Program-made: the position numbers and the translations under genes
Notes under the pieces: model-generated
The model's database searches: none
What the model was told of the DNA's origin: nothing
The model's input: the letters and a program-made list of their open reading frames with translations, nothing else
In this document: piece after piece, positions 52,395 through 60,454 of the stretch
Layout: every line of letters begins with the position of its first letter
Position numbering within the stretch: position 1 is the first letter of the stretch
Assembly (NCBI RefSeq): GCF_018986735.1
Contig: NZ_CP065521.1
Span: 2,170,001 to 2,234,000, forward strand
Direction: 5' to 3'
DNA length: 64,000 nt
From: Schaalia sp. 19OD2882
Lineage (GTDB): Bacteria; Actinomycetota; Actinomycetes; Actinomycetales; Actinomycetaceae

Positions 52395-53185
52395 GCACCG
52401 TGCCTCCGGCCCAGACACCCGGTCAGTTCCAGCCCAGCGGGAGCCCCTACCGCCCCACTCCGCTCGCCCTGCGCATCGCCACGGTGGTGGGCGCGCTCCT
52501 GGCGGTCATGGCACTGGCACTGGCCGCATGGCAGGGGATCTCCGCAGCGTCAACCTTCTCCCAGGTCTCCCAGGCGGAGCAGAAGATCTTGGCGAACAAG
52601 GACGCTGCCCAGTCCATGGCCGACCGCGCCGAGTCGATCCGCGCCGATGTCAAGGCCCTGAAGGATCAGTTGAACCAGAACAAGGAGACCAAGGAGCAGC
52701 AGACGCATTCGACGTCGGCCAAACAGTGGTGCGCGAAGATGACGAAGGAACACCACTCGGAGTTCGACACTTTGCGTGAGGAGGTCATTGCGTGGAACCC
52801 GGCCCAAATGGCCGCCGCCAGGCAGGCCTGTGGCGACAAGGTCGACCTGGCCCTGTCCATCGACGCCTGGTACAAGGAGGCGAACAGCTCCGCCGCGATC
52901 GTGTCCACCAAGTGCGAGCAGAAGGGCCAGGACGTCACGGTCAAGGTCACGGTCGCCTACAACGCCCCGGCAGAGACTTTCGGCAAGATCGACATGTCGA
53001 AGGGTGACTTCTGGCTGACCCTGCGCACCTCCCAGGGGGGCACGGAGACGGGTACCGCCACTGCGGAGCTCAAGGGAGTCGACGCCGGGTCCTCGGCTGT
53101 GGCAGAGGCCGTGATCCCGGCAACGGCGGGGAACTCGGACCAGTGCGGCATCAAGTCCATGTCCTTCTGGCCCTCGAACCACTGA
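52391..53185 (+). CDS. membrane-anchored extracellular protein, coiled coil plus beta domain
   Basis: 264 residues from a GTG that overlaps the previous stop (GTGA). One helix near residues 28-50 (IATVVGALLAVMALALAAWQG), a coiled coil of about 60 residues (SQAEQKILANKDAAQSMADR, DVKALKDQLNQNKETKEQQ), then a domain with four Cys, probably disulfide-linked (QWCAKM, RQACGDK, STKCEQK, DQCGIKS). Function unknown. Partner of the small membrane protein before it. Confidence 0.78.
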   Translation: MSTVPPAQTPGQFQPSGSPYRPTPLALRIATVVGALLAVMALALAAWQGISAASTFSQVSQAEQKILANKDAAQSMADRAESIRADVKALKDQLNQNKETKEQQTHSTSAKQWCAKMTKEHHSEFDTLREEVIAWNPAQMAAARQACGDKVDLALSIDAWYKEANSSAAIVSTKCEQKGQDVTVKVTVAYNAPAETFGKIDMSKGDFWLTLRTSQGGTETGTATAELKGVDAGSSAVAEAVIPATAGNSDQCGIKSMSFWPSNH

Positions 53186-53266
53186 CCGGCCAAACACCGA
53201 CCTGCCCACCACCGGACGGAGGACCACGACCCGGATGAGCGCTGCCTGGACCACCGAGGAGCACCT

Positions 53267-54346
53267 GTGACGCTGCCCGGCGCCCTGGGGGCCATCGAAC
53301 CCTCACCCGAGGTCCGTGCCACCCTTGCGGAGCGAGCCGCGCACCTGGCCGCCGACCCTTCCGGCGTGCTGGTGCCCGTGTCGACGCAGTCCCTGCCCAC
53401 GTGGTGCATGGACGGGCGACCGTGTTCCTCCTCGGGCCTGGCAGGTCGCAGCGCGCCGAGCCCGTACCCGGCGGGCAGGGCTCCGGCCCACCCGGGCCCC
53501 GTGGACCGGATCGACCACGGCGGCCCGCACGTTCGCGCTCCGGGCGCCACCGTCCTCGTGTGGGTGGCGGACCTGCTGGTCACCAGGGCCTTTTCCCCTC
53601 TGGGGCCGGGCGTTGCGCCACCCGGCCCGCCCAAGCCGATGGAGGCGTCGGCTCCGGCTTCACGTCAGGCTTCCAACGGGCGGGCCGAGGGCGACGAGCT
53701 GCGCGACCTGTCCCCCACATGGCTCTCCCTGATGTGCGCCCACCTGCGCGAACACGGCCACCGGGTGAGCGGCCACACGGGGCCGACCTCGGCCCTGACG
53801 GACTGCGGATGCGCGGCCCTGGACAATCTGGCCACCGAACTGGGACTGGTTGCCCAGTCCCCGGAGCATCTGGCGCAGGTGGCCCGGTCCTGGGGGCTCG
53901 ATGTCGGCGACTTGCCCGACAACCTGGCGCGCTCCTGCGCCCACCTGACGACGACCCTTCCGGGCGGCGCGGGCATCAGTGGAGTGCTGGCCGGCTACGC
54001 CCAGGGCCCGTTGCCGCACCTGGGGCCACACCACCGAGAGGTCGCCCTCGTCGTGAACACGAGGCCGGGAACCACCGTGGACGACGCCGCTGCGGTGCGC
54101 GCCCTGCTGGGGGACCTCCAGGGAGTCGAGGACGAGGGCGGCGCACCTGCCCAGGTCTTCGTCCTGGACGCATGGGCCTTCGATACCGTCGCGCAGGTCC
54201 TCGTCGAGGCCGCCCGCGAGCGCGGCGCTCCCCCGGGGGACGAGTCCGCCCTGGCCCGTCATCTGGTCTCCGTCATGGCCGTGTTCTCGGTGGCGGTGGG
54301 CATGACTCTGTGCGGGCCGGGAATGCCCGTCCTCGTCCTGCGCTGA
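53267..54346 (+). CDS. possible CDCA-like (cadmium/zinc carbonic anhydrase-type) protein
   Basis: 359 residues, GTG start with GAGGAG upstream. Not firmly recognised. The order LPTWCMDGRP, GHRVSGHTGP, DCGCAALDNLATELG, HHREVALVVNTRPGTTVD and VFVLDAWAFD resembles what I recall of bacterial proteins annotated as cadmium-containing carbonic anhydrase, where a Cys-His-Cys set binds the metal. Here Cys47, a His in the SGHTGP segment and a Cys of DCGC would be the ligands. No signal peptide. A Pro/Ser-rich insert of about 90 residues after the CMDGR motif is unusual. Could equally be an unrelated hypothetical protein. Confidence 0.45.
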   Translation: MTLPGALGAIEPSPEVRATLAERAAHLAADPSGVLVPVSTQSLPTWCMDGRPCSSSGLAGRSAPSPYPAGRAPAHPGPVDRIDHGGPHVRAPGATVLVWVADLLVTRAFSPLGPGVAPPGPPKPMEASAPASRQASNGRAEGDELRDLSPTWLSLMCAHLREHGHRVSGHTGPTSALTDCGCAALDNLATELGLVAQSPEHLAQVARSWGLDVGDLPDNLARSCAHLTTTLPGGAGISGVLAGYAQGPLPHLGPHHREVALVVNTRPGTTVDDAAAVRALLGDLQGVEDEGGAPAQVFVLDAWAFDTVAQVLVEAARERGAPPGDESALARHLVSVMAVFSVAVGMTLCGPGMPVLVLR

Positions 54347-54641
54347 GCACACTTGTGCTCAATGTTTCGGAACTTGGATTGAAAAGTTCCACGAGTGAAC
54401 ACTCACGGGCTCACAGGAGCCGTCCTCACATCCGCCAGTCGCATCCGCCACCGGCGGCGGCGGCCACTTTGAGCCCGTGTGAGGCGGTACTTCCCCGGTA
54501 CGGGTGCTCCTGGCGCGAGACGCCCGGGGTGTGAGGGCACTCCGGCGCAAAGGGAGCACCGCAGACCCCGCTTCCCGGTACCACTGCACCCGTCAATGGA
54601 TTAGATTCACATGTTGACTGCCCTGGAGGCCCATCTCACTT
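54347..54641. other. intergenic region with clustered hairpins
   Basis: 295 bp without a gene. Three inverted repeats follow each other: TGAGCAC-ACTT-GTGCTCA (54344-54361, overlapping the upstream stop codon), GGAACTT-N8-AAGTTCC (54369-54390) and GAGTG-AA-CACTC (54393-54404). The first 60 bp are AT-richer than the surroundings. Terminator, operator or structured RNA are all possible. Confidence 0.55.
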
Positions 54642-57464
54642 TTGAAAGGCGCGTTCTTGTCCGCTCTTCTCCACAGGGTCGGGACGTGGTGTGCCATCCA
54701 CGCCCGACGCACCTTGGCCGCGTGGATCGTCGTCCTGGCGGTGCTGGGCTCCTGCGTGGCGATCGTGGGTCCCCGCTTGGACAACACCTTCCGGATCCGT
54801 GGGGCGGAGTCCCTCGAAGGCATGGCCATCCTGCAGGAGCGTCTGCCCGAGGCGGCCGGCACCAGTGAGCCGGTCCTGTTCACCGCCTCCGACGGACAGA
54901 TTCGGGCCCATGGCCAGGCCGTGCGCGATTTCGTCACCCGCGCCCGCCAGATCCAGGGCATTGCCATGGTCACCGACCCCTTGTCGGAGCTGACCCCGAA
55001 TGTGTCCACTGACGGCGCTCACGCCCTGGTCCAGGTCATGGGCGACCGCAGTGTCGGCTCCCTGGCCACGGGGACGACTCCGGCCGGCGCCCGCGTGGCC
55101 GAGGAGCTGCGTGACCTCATCGCCCAGGTCGAGGCCGACCACCCCGAGGTGGACCTGTCCTTGGGGGGCAACATCGGCCACTCGGTGTCGGTGGCGCTGT
55201 CCACCACCGAATTGGTCGGCGTGGGCGTGGCAGCCATCGTCCTGATGGCGACCTTCGGGTCCCTGCTGGCCGCAGGCGCACCACTGGTGGCGGCACTCAT
55301 CGGCGTGGGCACGGGCATGCTCGGCATCCTGGTCACAGCAGCCGTGGTCGACATCAACTCGACCACGCCTGTGCTTGCGGTGATGATCGGCCTGGCGGTC
55401 GGCATCGACTACGCGCTGTTCATCATCTCCCGCGCCCGCGAGTACTTGGCGCGTGGGGTCGCACCCGTGGAGTCCGCGGCGCGGGCGGTGGCCACTGCGG
55501 GTTCTGCCGTCGTCTTCGCCGGTGGGACGGTCGTCGTGGCCCTGTGCGGCCTAGCGGTCACCGGCATCGACTTCCTGGCGACCATGGGCTTCAGCGCCGC
55601 CGCAGTGGTCGCCGTGGCCATCCTGGTCGCCCTGACCGCCGTGCCCGCCATGCTCGGCCTCATCGGAAGCTGGGCGCTGACCCGCCGCTCCCGCCTGGCC
55701 CTGCGGGCCGCACGCGCCCGCGTCCAGTCCGCCGCCGCCAAGGAGGCGCCGCTGCCTCCCTCCCCCCTGTTCGACCTGTCCCGCCGACGCACCACCGCCC
55801 ACTGGTGGGTGGCCACCATCACCCGTTTCCCGGCGCTGACGACGGCGCTCGTGGCCGGGGTGCTTCTCGTCCTCACGCTGCCGGTGGTGGGCCTGTCCAC
55901 CGGCCTGACCGACAACGGCTACGAGCCTGTCGGCTCGGACCTTCGCACCACCTACGACCGCATCTCCGCGGCCTTCGGACCGGGCGCGAACTCGCCGGTG
56001 ATCGTCATCGCCGACATCGTCCAGTCCGACAAGCCCCTGGAGGCGGTGGCCGCTCTGCGCCACCGGGTCGAGGCCCTGGACGGGGTGGCCCGCGTCCAAC
56101 TTGCGGTGCCCAACCCCGACGCGTCGCTGGCCTTCATCCAGGTCATTCCCGAGGGCGGCCAGACCGCCCCGTCCACCACGGCGCTGGTGGCGAAGATCCG
56201 GTCCTTGGCGGGCATCTGGGAGGAGGAGCTGGGCATCCGTGACGTCATGGTCACCGGCCAGACGGCGGTGGCGATCGACGTGTCCGACCGCCTGGCGGGG
56301 GCCCTGCTTCCCTTCGGCGCCATCGTCGTGGGACTGTCCGTCGTCCTGCTCACCATCGTCTTCCGCTCGGTGGCAGTGCCGGTCACGGCGACGATCGGCT
56401 ACCTGTTCTCGCTGGGGGCCGGTCTTGGCGCCGTGGGTGCGGTCTTCGGCTGGGGGTGGTTCTCGGACCTGCTGCAGGTCACCCGCACGGGCGCCGTCAT
56501 CTCCTTCATGCCTGTCATCGTCATGGGGGTCCTCTTCGGACTGGCCATGGACTACGAGGTCTTCCTCGTCTCGCGCATGCGCGAGGAGTGGATCCACACG
56601 GGGGACGCCCGCGCGGCCGTCGTGCGCGGTTTCACCGGTTCGGCCTCGGTGGTCACCTCCGCTGCCGTCATCATGACGGCCGTCTTCGCCTCCTTCGTCC
56701 CCCACGGTTCCGTGCAGGTCAAACCCATTGCCCTGGCTCTGACGGTGGGGATTGCGGTGGATGCGTTCCTCGTGCGCATGACCCTGGTTCCGGCGCTCAT
56801 GGCGTGGATGGGTGGGGCCGCGTGGTGGATCCCCTCCTGGCTGGAGTGCCTGCTTCCTGTGGTGGACGTCGAGGGCGAGGGCCTTGCCCGCCGACTCGAG
56901 CACGCGGACTGGGTGGCTCGTCACGGGGTCAGCGACCTGCGTCTTGAGAACGTTCGTGTCGACGACGACGGTGCCCCTGTCCTGCGAAATCTTTCCTTGG
57001 TACTCCCACCCGGTACCCTTGGTGTCGTGCGCAGCGATGACCGACTCCAGCGGAGTGTCATCGGTGCCCTTGTGACCGCCCGCCTCATGCCCAGCGGAGG
57101 CACCATGGTGGTCGGAGACCACGTGCTGCCCGACGGAGTCTCCTCGATCCAGGCGCTGTCCGCACTCATCGACAGGTGGGACGACCCGCTGCCAGACAGT
57201 GCGCGGGTGGTCCTCGTCGACGATCCGGGTTCACGCCGGTGGGAACGCGTCGGCGAACTTCTTGACGAAGGCCGCACCGTCCTGGTCACGGGTCCGGTCA
57301 CCATGCGCATCCCTTCACGCTTCTTCGCCCAGGAGGACCTCACCGTGGCCCCTGCCCCCACGCGCGGCCGAAACAGCCGCCAAGTCGACAAGACGGACGT
57401 TCCGGCGGACCTCATCGACTCCTTTGCCCACCTCGCCGGTTCGGCTTCGGAGGTCACCCGTTGA
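54642..57464 (+). CDS. MMPL/RND transporter with degenerate C-terminal ABC domain
   Basis: 940 residues, TTG start. Two MMPL halves, each with one helix, a large extracellular domain and five helices; typical motifs are GLAVGIDYALFIISR and VLFGLAMDYEVFLVSR. After the last helices, residues 766-940 read like an ABC ATPase: LRLENVRVDDDGAPVLRNLS, LVLPPGTLGVV, MPSGGTMVVGDHVLPDG, then VVLVDDPGS (Walker B-like) and EGRTVLVTG. But Walker A is replaced by RSDDRLQRS and no LSGGQ signature is left, so it cannot bind ATP normally. The stop overlaps the next start (TTGA). Probably exports a lipid or envelope molecule together with the YhgE/Pip protein. Confidence 0.85.
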   Translation: MKGAFLSALLHRVGTWCAIHARRTLAAWIVVLAVLGSCVAIVGPRLDNTFRIRGAESLEGMAILQERLPEAAGTSEPVLFTASDGQIRAHGQAVRDFVTRARQIQGIAMVTDPLSELTPNVSTDGAHALVQVMGDRSVGSLATGTTPAGARVAEELRDLIAQVEADHPEVDLSLGGNIGHSVSVALSTTELVGVGVAAIVLMATFGSLLAAGAPLVAALIGVGTGMLGILVTAAVVDINSTTPVLAVMIGLAVGIDYALFIISRAREYLARGVAPVESAARAVATAGSAVVFAGGTVVVALCGLAVTGIDFLATMGFSAAAVVAVAILVALTAVPAMLGLIGSWALTRRSRLALRAARARVQSAAAKEAPLPPSPLFDLSRRRTTAHWWVATITRFPALTTALVAGVLLVLTLPVVGLSTGLTDNGYEPVGSDLRTTYDRISAAFGPGANSPVIVIADIVQSDKPLEAVAALRHRVEALDGVARVQLAVPNPDASLAFIQVIPEGGQTAPSTTALVAKIRSLAGIWEEELGIRDVMVTGQTAVAIDVSDRLAGALLPFGAIVVGLSVVLLTIVFRSVAVPVTATIGYLFSLGAGLGAVGAVFGWGWFSDLLQVTRTGAVISFMPVIVMGVLFGLAMDYEVFLVSRMREEWIHTGDARAAVVRGFTGSASVVTSAAVIMTAVFASFVPHGSVQVKPIALALTVGIAVDAFLVRMTLVPALMAWMGGAAWWIPSWLECLLPVVDVEGEGLARRLEHADWVARHGVSDLRLENVRVDDDGAPVLRNLSLVLPPGTLGVVRSDDRLQRSVIGALVTARLMPSGGTMVVGDHVLPDGVSSIQALSALIDRWDDPLPDSARVVLVDDPGSRRWERVGELLDEGRTVLVTGPVTMRIPSRFFAQEDLTVAPAPTRGRNSRQVDKTDVPADLIDSFAHLAGSASEVTR

Positions 57465-60028
57465 GACGTCACTGGATGCTCGTCGTGGCCGCGTTGCTGC
57501 TGCCCTCCCTGCTCAGCCTGACCATCGTGGTCGGAGCAGGTCGAGGCAATGACGCGCTGGCGTGCGTACCAGCCGCCATCGTCAACTCCGACACCATCGC
57601 CACATTGCCGGACGGGACGAAGTTGCCGGGCGGACGACAGATCATCGCGGCTCTGACGAAGAACGACGGGTCCAGCACCCGGGCGCACCCCGCCCACGAC
57701 CACGTCTTGGACTGGAGTGTCGTCTCCGCCGACACCGCCGCAGCGGGACTGGTGGACGGCAGCTACGCCGCCGTGGTCACCATCCCCGATGGCTTCTCCC
57801 AGTCCTTGGTCGACGTCCTCCAGGGCACGGGCACCACCGCCCCCTCCCTGGACGTCCACACCTCGTCCACGGCCACCACCGCCACCGGCTTCATTGCCGC
57901 AGAACTCGCCTCCGCAGCGGCCGAGAGCTTCGGCACGACCCTGACCGTCAACTTCCTCAGCCAGTCCCTGTCGCGCACCGGGCAGATCGCCGACGGCTTC
58001 ACGCGGGCGGCCGAGGGCGCGGACCGCTTGGCCTCAGGGCAGACGGCGGCAGCCGCCGGTGCCCGCACCTTCGCCCAGGGCCTCTCCGATGCGCGCAACG
58101 GTGCGGGAACCCTCGCCGACGGTGTCACCGCCTATGTCAACGGCGTCTCCCGGGTCTCCGACGGGGTCGGTCAACTGGCGGGTGGCGCCGCCGCGTTGGC
58201 GAGTGGCGCCGACCAGGCCGCCGGGGGCAGCAGCCGACTCTCCGAGGGCGCGGGCACCCTGTCGGGAGGGGCCGAGACCCTGGCGGAAGGCACCGCCGCC
58301 TTCGCTGGTGGCGTCCACCAGTACACGCAGGGCGTGGCGCAGCTGGCCGCAGGCCTGAACGAGGCCCAGCCGGGCCAGACCCGCAGCCTCGTGGACGGTG
58401 CGGTCGAGCTAGCCGAGGGCGTACGCAGCTACACCGGAGGTGTCGCCCAAGTGCACTCGGCCCTCACGGAGCCCGCCCCCGGCCAGGAGGTGTCCCTGCA
58501 GGAGGGGGCGCACCTCGTGGCCGGCGGCACCTCCCAGATCGCGGACCTGGTGGACTCCATCGACCCCAAGCGCCTGCACTCCCTGGTCGACAGGCTCTAC
58601 GAGTCCCGCGCCCTGGTCGCAGCTTGGCTGGACCGGGTGGTCAATGAACTCGACCCGCTGGTGGACAGGTGCCTCGACGGGGACGACAACGCGTGCGAGG
58701 AGGCCGACGCCCTGGCCGCGGAGCTGCACGAGGCGGCCAGGAAGTACCTGCACAGTTACGAAGAGGACATCGCCCACCTGGAGAAGCTGGCCGAGATGGT
58801 CCCCAAGTTGGGGGACTCCGCGGACAAGGTCCGTGAGTTGGCCGCAGGAAGCGAGCAGGTCGCCAGCGGCATCGACCAGGTGGCGACCGGCATTGAAACG
58901 AACCTCATGGGCGCCAACGCCGAGGCGTTGAACGCCGGACCCTCGGGTTTGGCCCGGGGCTTGGGGCAGGTGGGCCAAGGCGCCAACGCCTTGGCCGCGA
59001 ACGGGTCCCAGTTGGCTGCCGGCGCCGACGAGGTCGCGCAGGGCTCCGGCCAGTTGGCCGCGGGCGCCCACACGCTGGCCGGCGGCGTCGCCCTGGCCTC
59101 CCAAGGTTCGGGAGCCTTGGCCGAGGGCATCCAACAGCTCGCCTCGGGCACGGCCGCTGCCGCCGACGGTGCCCGGAGTGCCGCAGACGCCGGATCGGCC
59201 CTGTCCCGGGGTGCGCACGACTTCGTCGGCGGGGCCGGCCAATTGTCCGAGGGTGCCCAGCGTATCTCCGGCGGCCTTCAGGCCTTGGCCGACGGAAGCC
59301 AGTCCTTGGCTGCGGGCCTGCGTCAGGCGAGCGCCCAGGTGCCCGTCCACACCCCGGAGCAGGCCTCGGCCCTGGCCGACGCCATCGCCACCCCGGTGAC
59401 GGTCAAGACCACCTCCCCCACCGCGCCCACCAGCTCCGAATGGGCTCCGGCGGCGATCGTCGTGGCCTTGTGGCTCTCCGCCCTGGTGTGGGTCCTGGCC
59501 TTCGGACAGCTGACCGCTGCCCGCATCGGGTCGGCCACGACCCCCGCTCAATTGGCTGTGCGGACCTTGGCGCCCCTCGTCGGCGTCGGTGCGCTCGCCG
59601 CGGCGATCATGGTGGCGGCGGTACGCGTGGCCGGCACGCCGATGGCGAATCTGTGGGCGGTGTTCGCCGTGTCCATCGTCCTGGCGGTGGCACTTGTGGC
59701 CCTGCACCAGGCTCTTGTGGCCGCCTTCGGCCAGCGCACGATGGCGCTGGTCTCCTGCGTCGCCCTCGTCGCCCAGGCGGTGAGCCTGTCCGTCCTCTTC
59801 CCCGGCGCCCCGCAGGACGGCGCCTTCGCCCTGGTCCGCGCATTCCTGCCCCTGCCCGTGGCCGAGGACGCCCTCACGTCGCTGATGGCCGGTGGGAGCC
59901 TGACCGGCGCCGCCGGCCTCGTGGCCACCGCATTGGCGTGGACCGTCGCCTGTGTGGCGGTGACCGTTGCCGCCATCAGCCGCCGCCGTCACACCAGCGT
60001 GGCGCAGCTGCGCGCCCAACTGTCGTGA
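57461..60028 (+). CDS. YhgE/Pip-type membrane protein
   Basis: 855 residues. One N-terminal helix (WMLVVAALLLPSLLSLTIVVGAG), an extracellular part of about 630 residues dominated by short repeats of the type xLAxGAxxLAxG (two long blocks, about 180-340 and 480-630, around an acidic coiled-coil insert with two Cys), then five or six C-terminal helices of the ABC-2 type. This is the plan of the phage-infection protein / YhgE family. TTG start overlapping the MMPL stop, so the two are co-translated and probably form one export system. Its own stop overlaps the S4-protein start. Confidence 0.88.
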   Translation: MRRHWMLVVAALLLPSLLSLTIVVGAGRGNDALACVPAAIVNSDTIATLPDGTKLPGGRQIIAALTKNDGSSTRAHPAHDHVLDWSVVSADTAAAGLVDGSYAAVVTIPDGFSQSLVDVLQGTGTTAPSLDVHTSSTATTATGFIAAELASAAAESFGTTLTVNFLSQSLSRTGQIADGFTRAAEGADRLASGQTAAAAGARTFAQGLSDARNGAGTLADGVTAYVNGVSRVSDGVGQLAGGAAALASGADQAAGGSSRLSEGAGTLSGGAETLAEGTAAFAGGVHQYTQGVAQLAAGLNEAQPGQTRSLVDGAVELAEGVRSYTGGVAQVHSALTEPAPGQEVSLQEGAHLVAGGTSQIADLVDSIDPKRLHSLVDRLYESRALVAAWLDRVVNELDPLVDRCLDGDDNACEEADALAAELHEAARKYLHSYEEDIAHLEKLAEMVPKLGDSADKVRELAAGSEQVASGIDQVATGIETNLMGANAEALNAGPSGLARGLGQVGQGANALAANGSQLAAGADEVAQGSGQLAAGAHTLAGGVALASQGSGALAEGIQQLASGTAAAADGARSAADAGSALSRGAHDFVGGAGQLSEGAQRISGGLQALADGSQSLAAGLRQASAQVPVHTPEQASALADAIATPVTVKTTSPTAPTSSEWAPAAIVVALWLSALVWVLAFGQLTAARIGSATTPAQLAVRTLAPLVGVGALAAAIMVAAVRVAGTPMANLWAVFAVSIVLAVALVALHQALVAAFGQRTMALVSCVALVAQAVSLSVLFPGAPQDGAFALVRAFLPLPVAEDALTSLMAGGSLTGAAGLVATALAWTVACVAVTVAAISRRRHTSVAQLRAQLS

Positions 60029-60441
60029 ACGATCAGGCTCCGACCCCGCCCTCGGCCTTGGCGGCCGGGGACAGCGTCCGCGTGGACACGTGGCTGTGGG
60101 CGGTGCGCCAGATGAAGTCCCGCTCGCGCGCCACCTCGGCCGCACGCGCCGGGCACGTGAAGGTCAACGGTGTCACCGCCAAAGCTGCCCAGGCGGTGCG
60201 CGTGGGGGACGAGGTCCGCCTGCGTGTCGACGGTTTCGACCGGATCCTTCGGGTGACGGGGCTGCTGGTCAAGCGGGTGGGCGCCCCTCAGGCGGCCCAG
60301 TGCGTCCAGGACCTCACACCTGAAAGGCCGCGCCTGGCAGGAGCGGTGCCTGTTCGTGATCCGGGTAGTGGGCGCCCCACGAAGAAGCAGCGGCGCCAGT
60401 TGGACCGCCTGCGCGGATGGGACTCATTGGCGTCCTCCTGA
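60025..60441 (+). CDS. S4-domain RNA-binding protein (Hsp15/HslR-like)
   Basis: 138 residues. The S4 domain is at 18-80: VRVDTWLWAVRQMKSRSRAT, ARAGHVKVNGVTAKAAQAVRVGDEVRL split by short turns, followed by a basic C-terminus ending PTKKQRRQLDRLRGWD. Hsp15-type proteins rescue stalled 50S subunits. GTG start overlaps the YhgE/Pip stop (GTGA); a role together with the transporter is unlikely and the coupling may be incidental. The longer open frame upstream lies over the YhgE gene in another frame and is not real. Confidence 0.88.
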   Translation: MNDQAPTPPSALAAGDSVRVDTWLWAVRQMKSRSRATSAARAGHVKVNGVTAKAAQAVRVGDEVRLRVDGFDRILRVTGLLVKRVGAPQAAQCVQDLTPERPRLAGAVPVRDPGSGRPTKKQRRQLDRLRGWDSLASS

Positions 60442-60454
60442 TCCCGGCTGGGCC

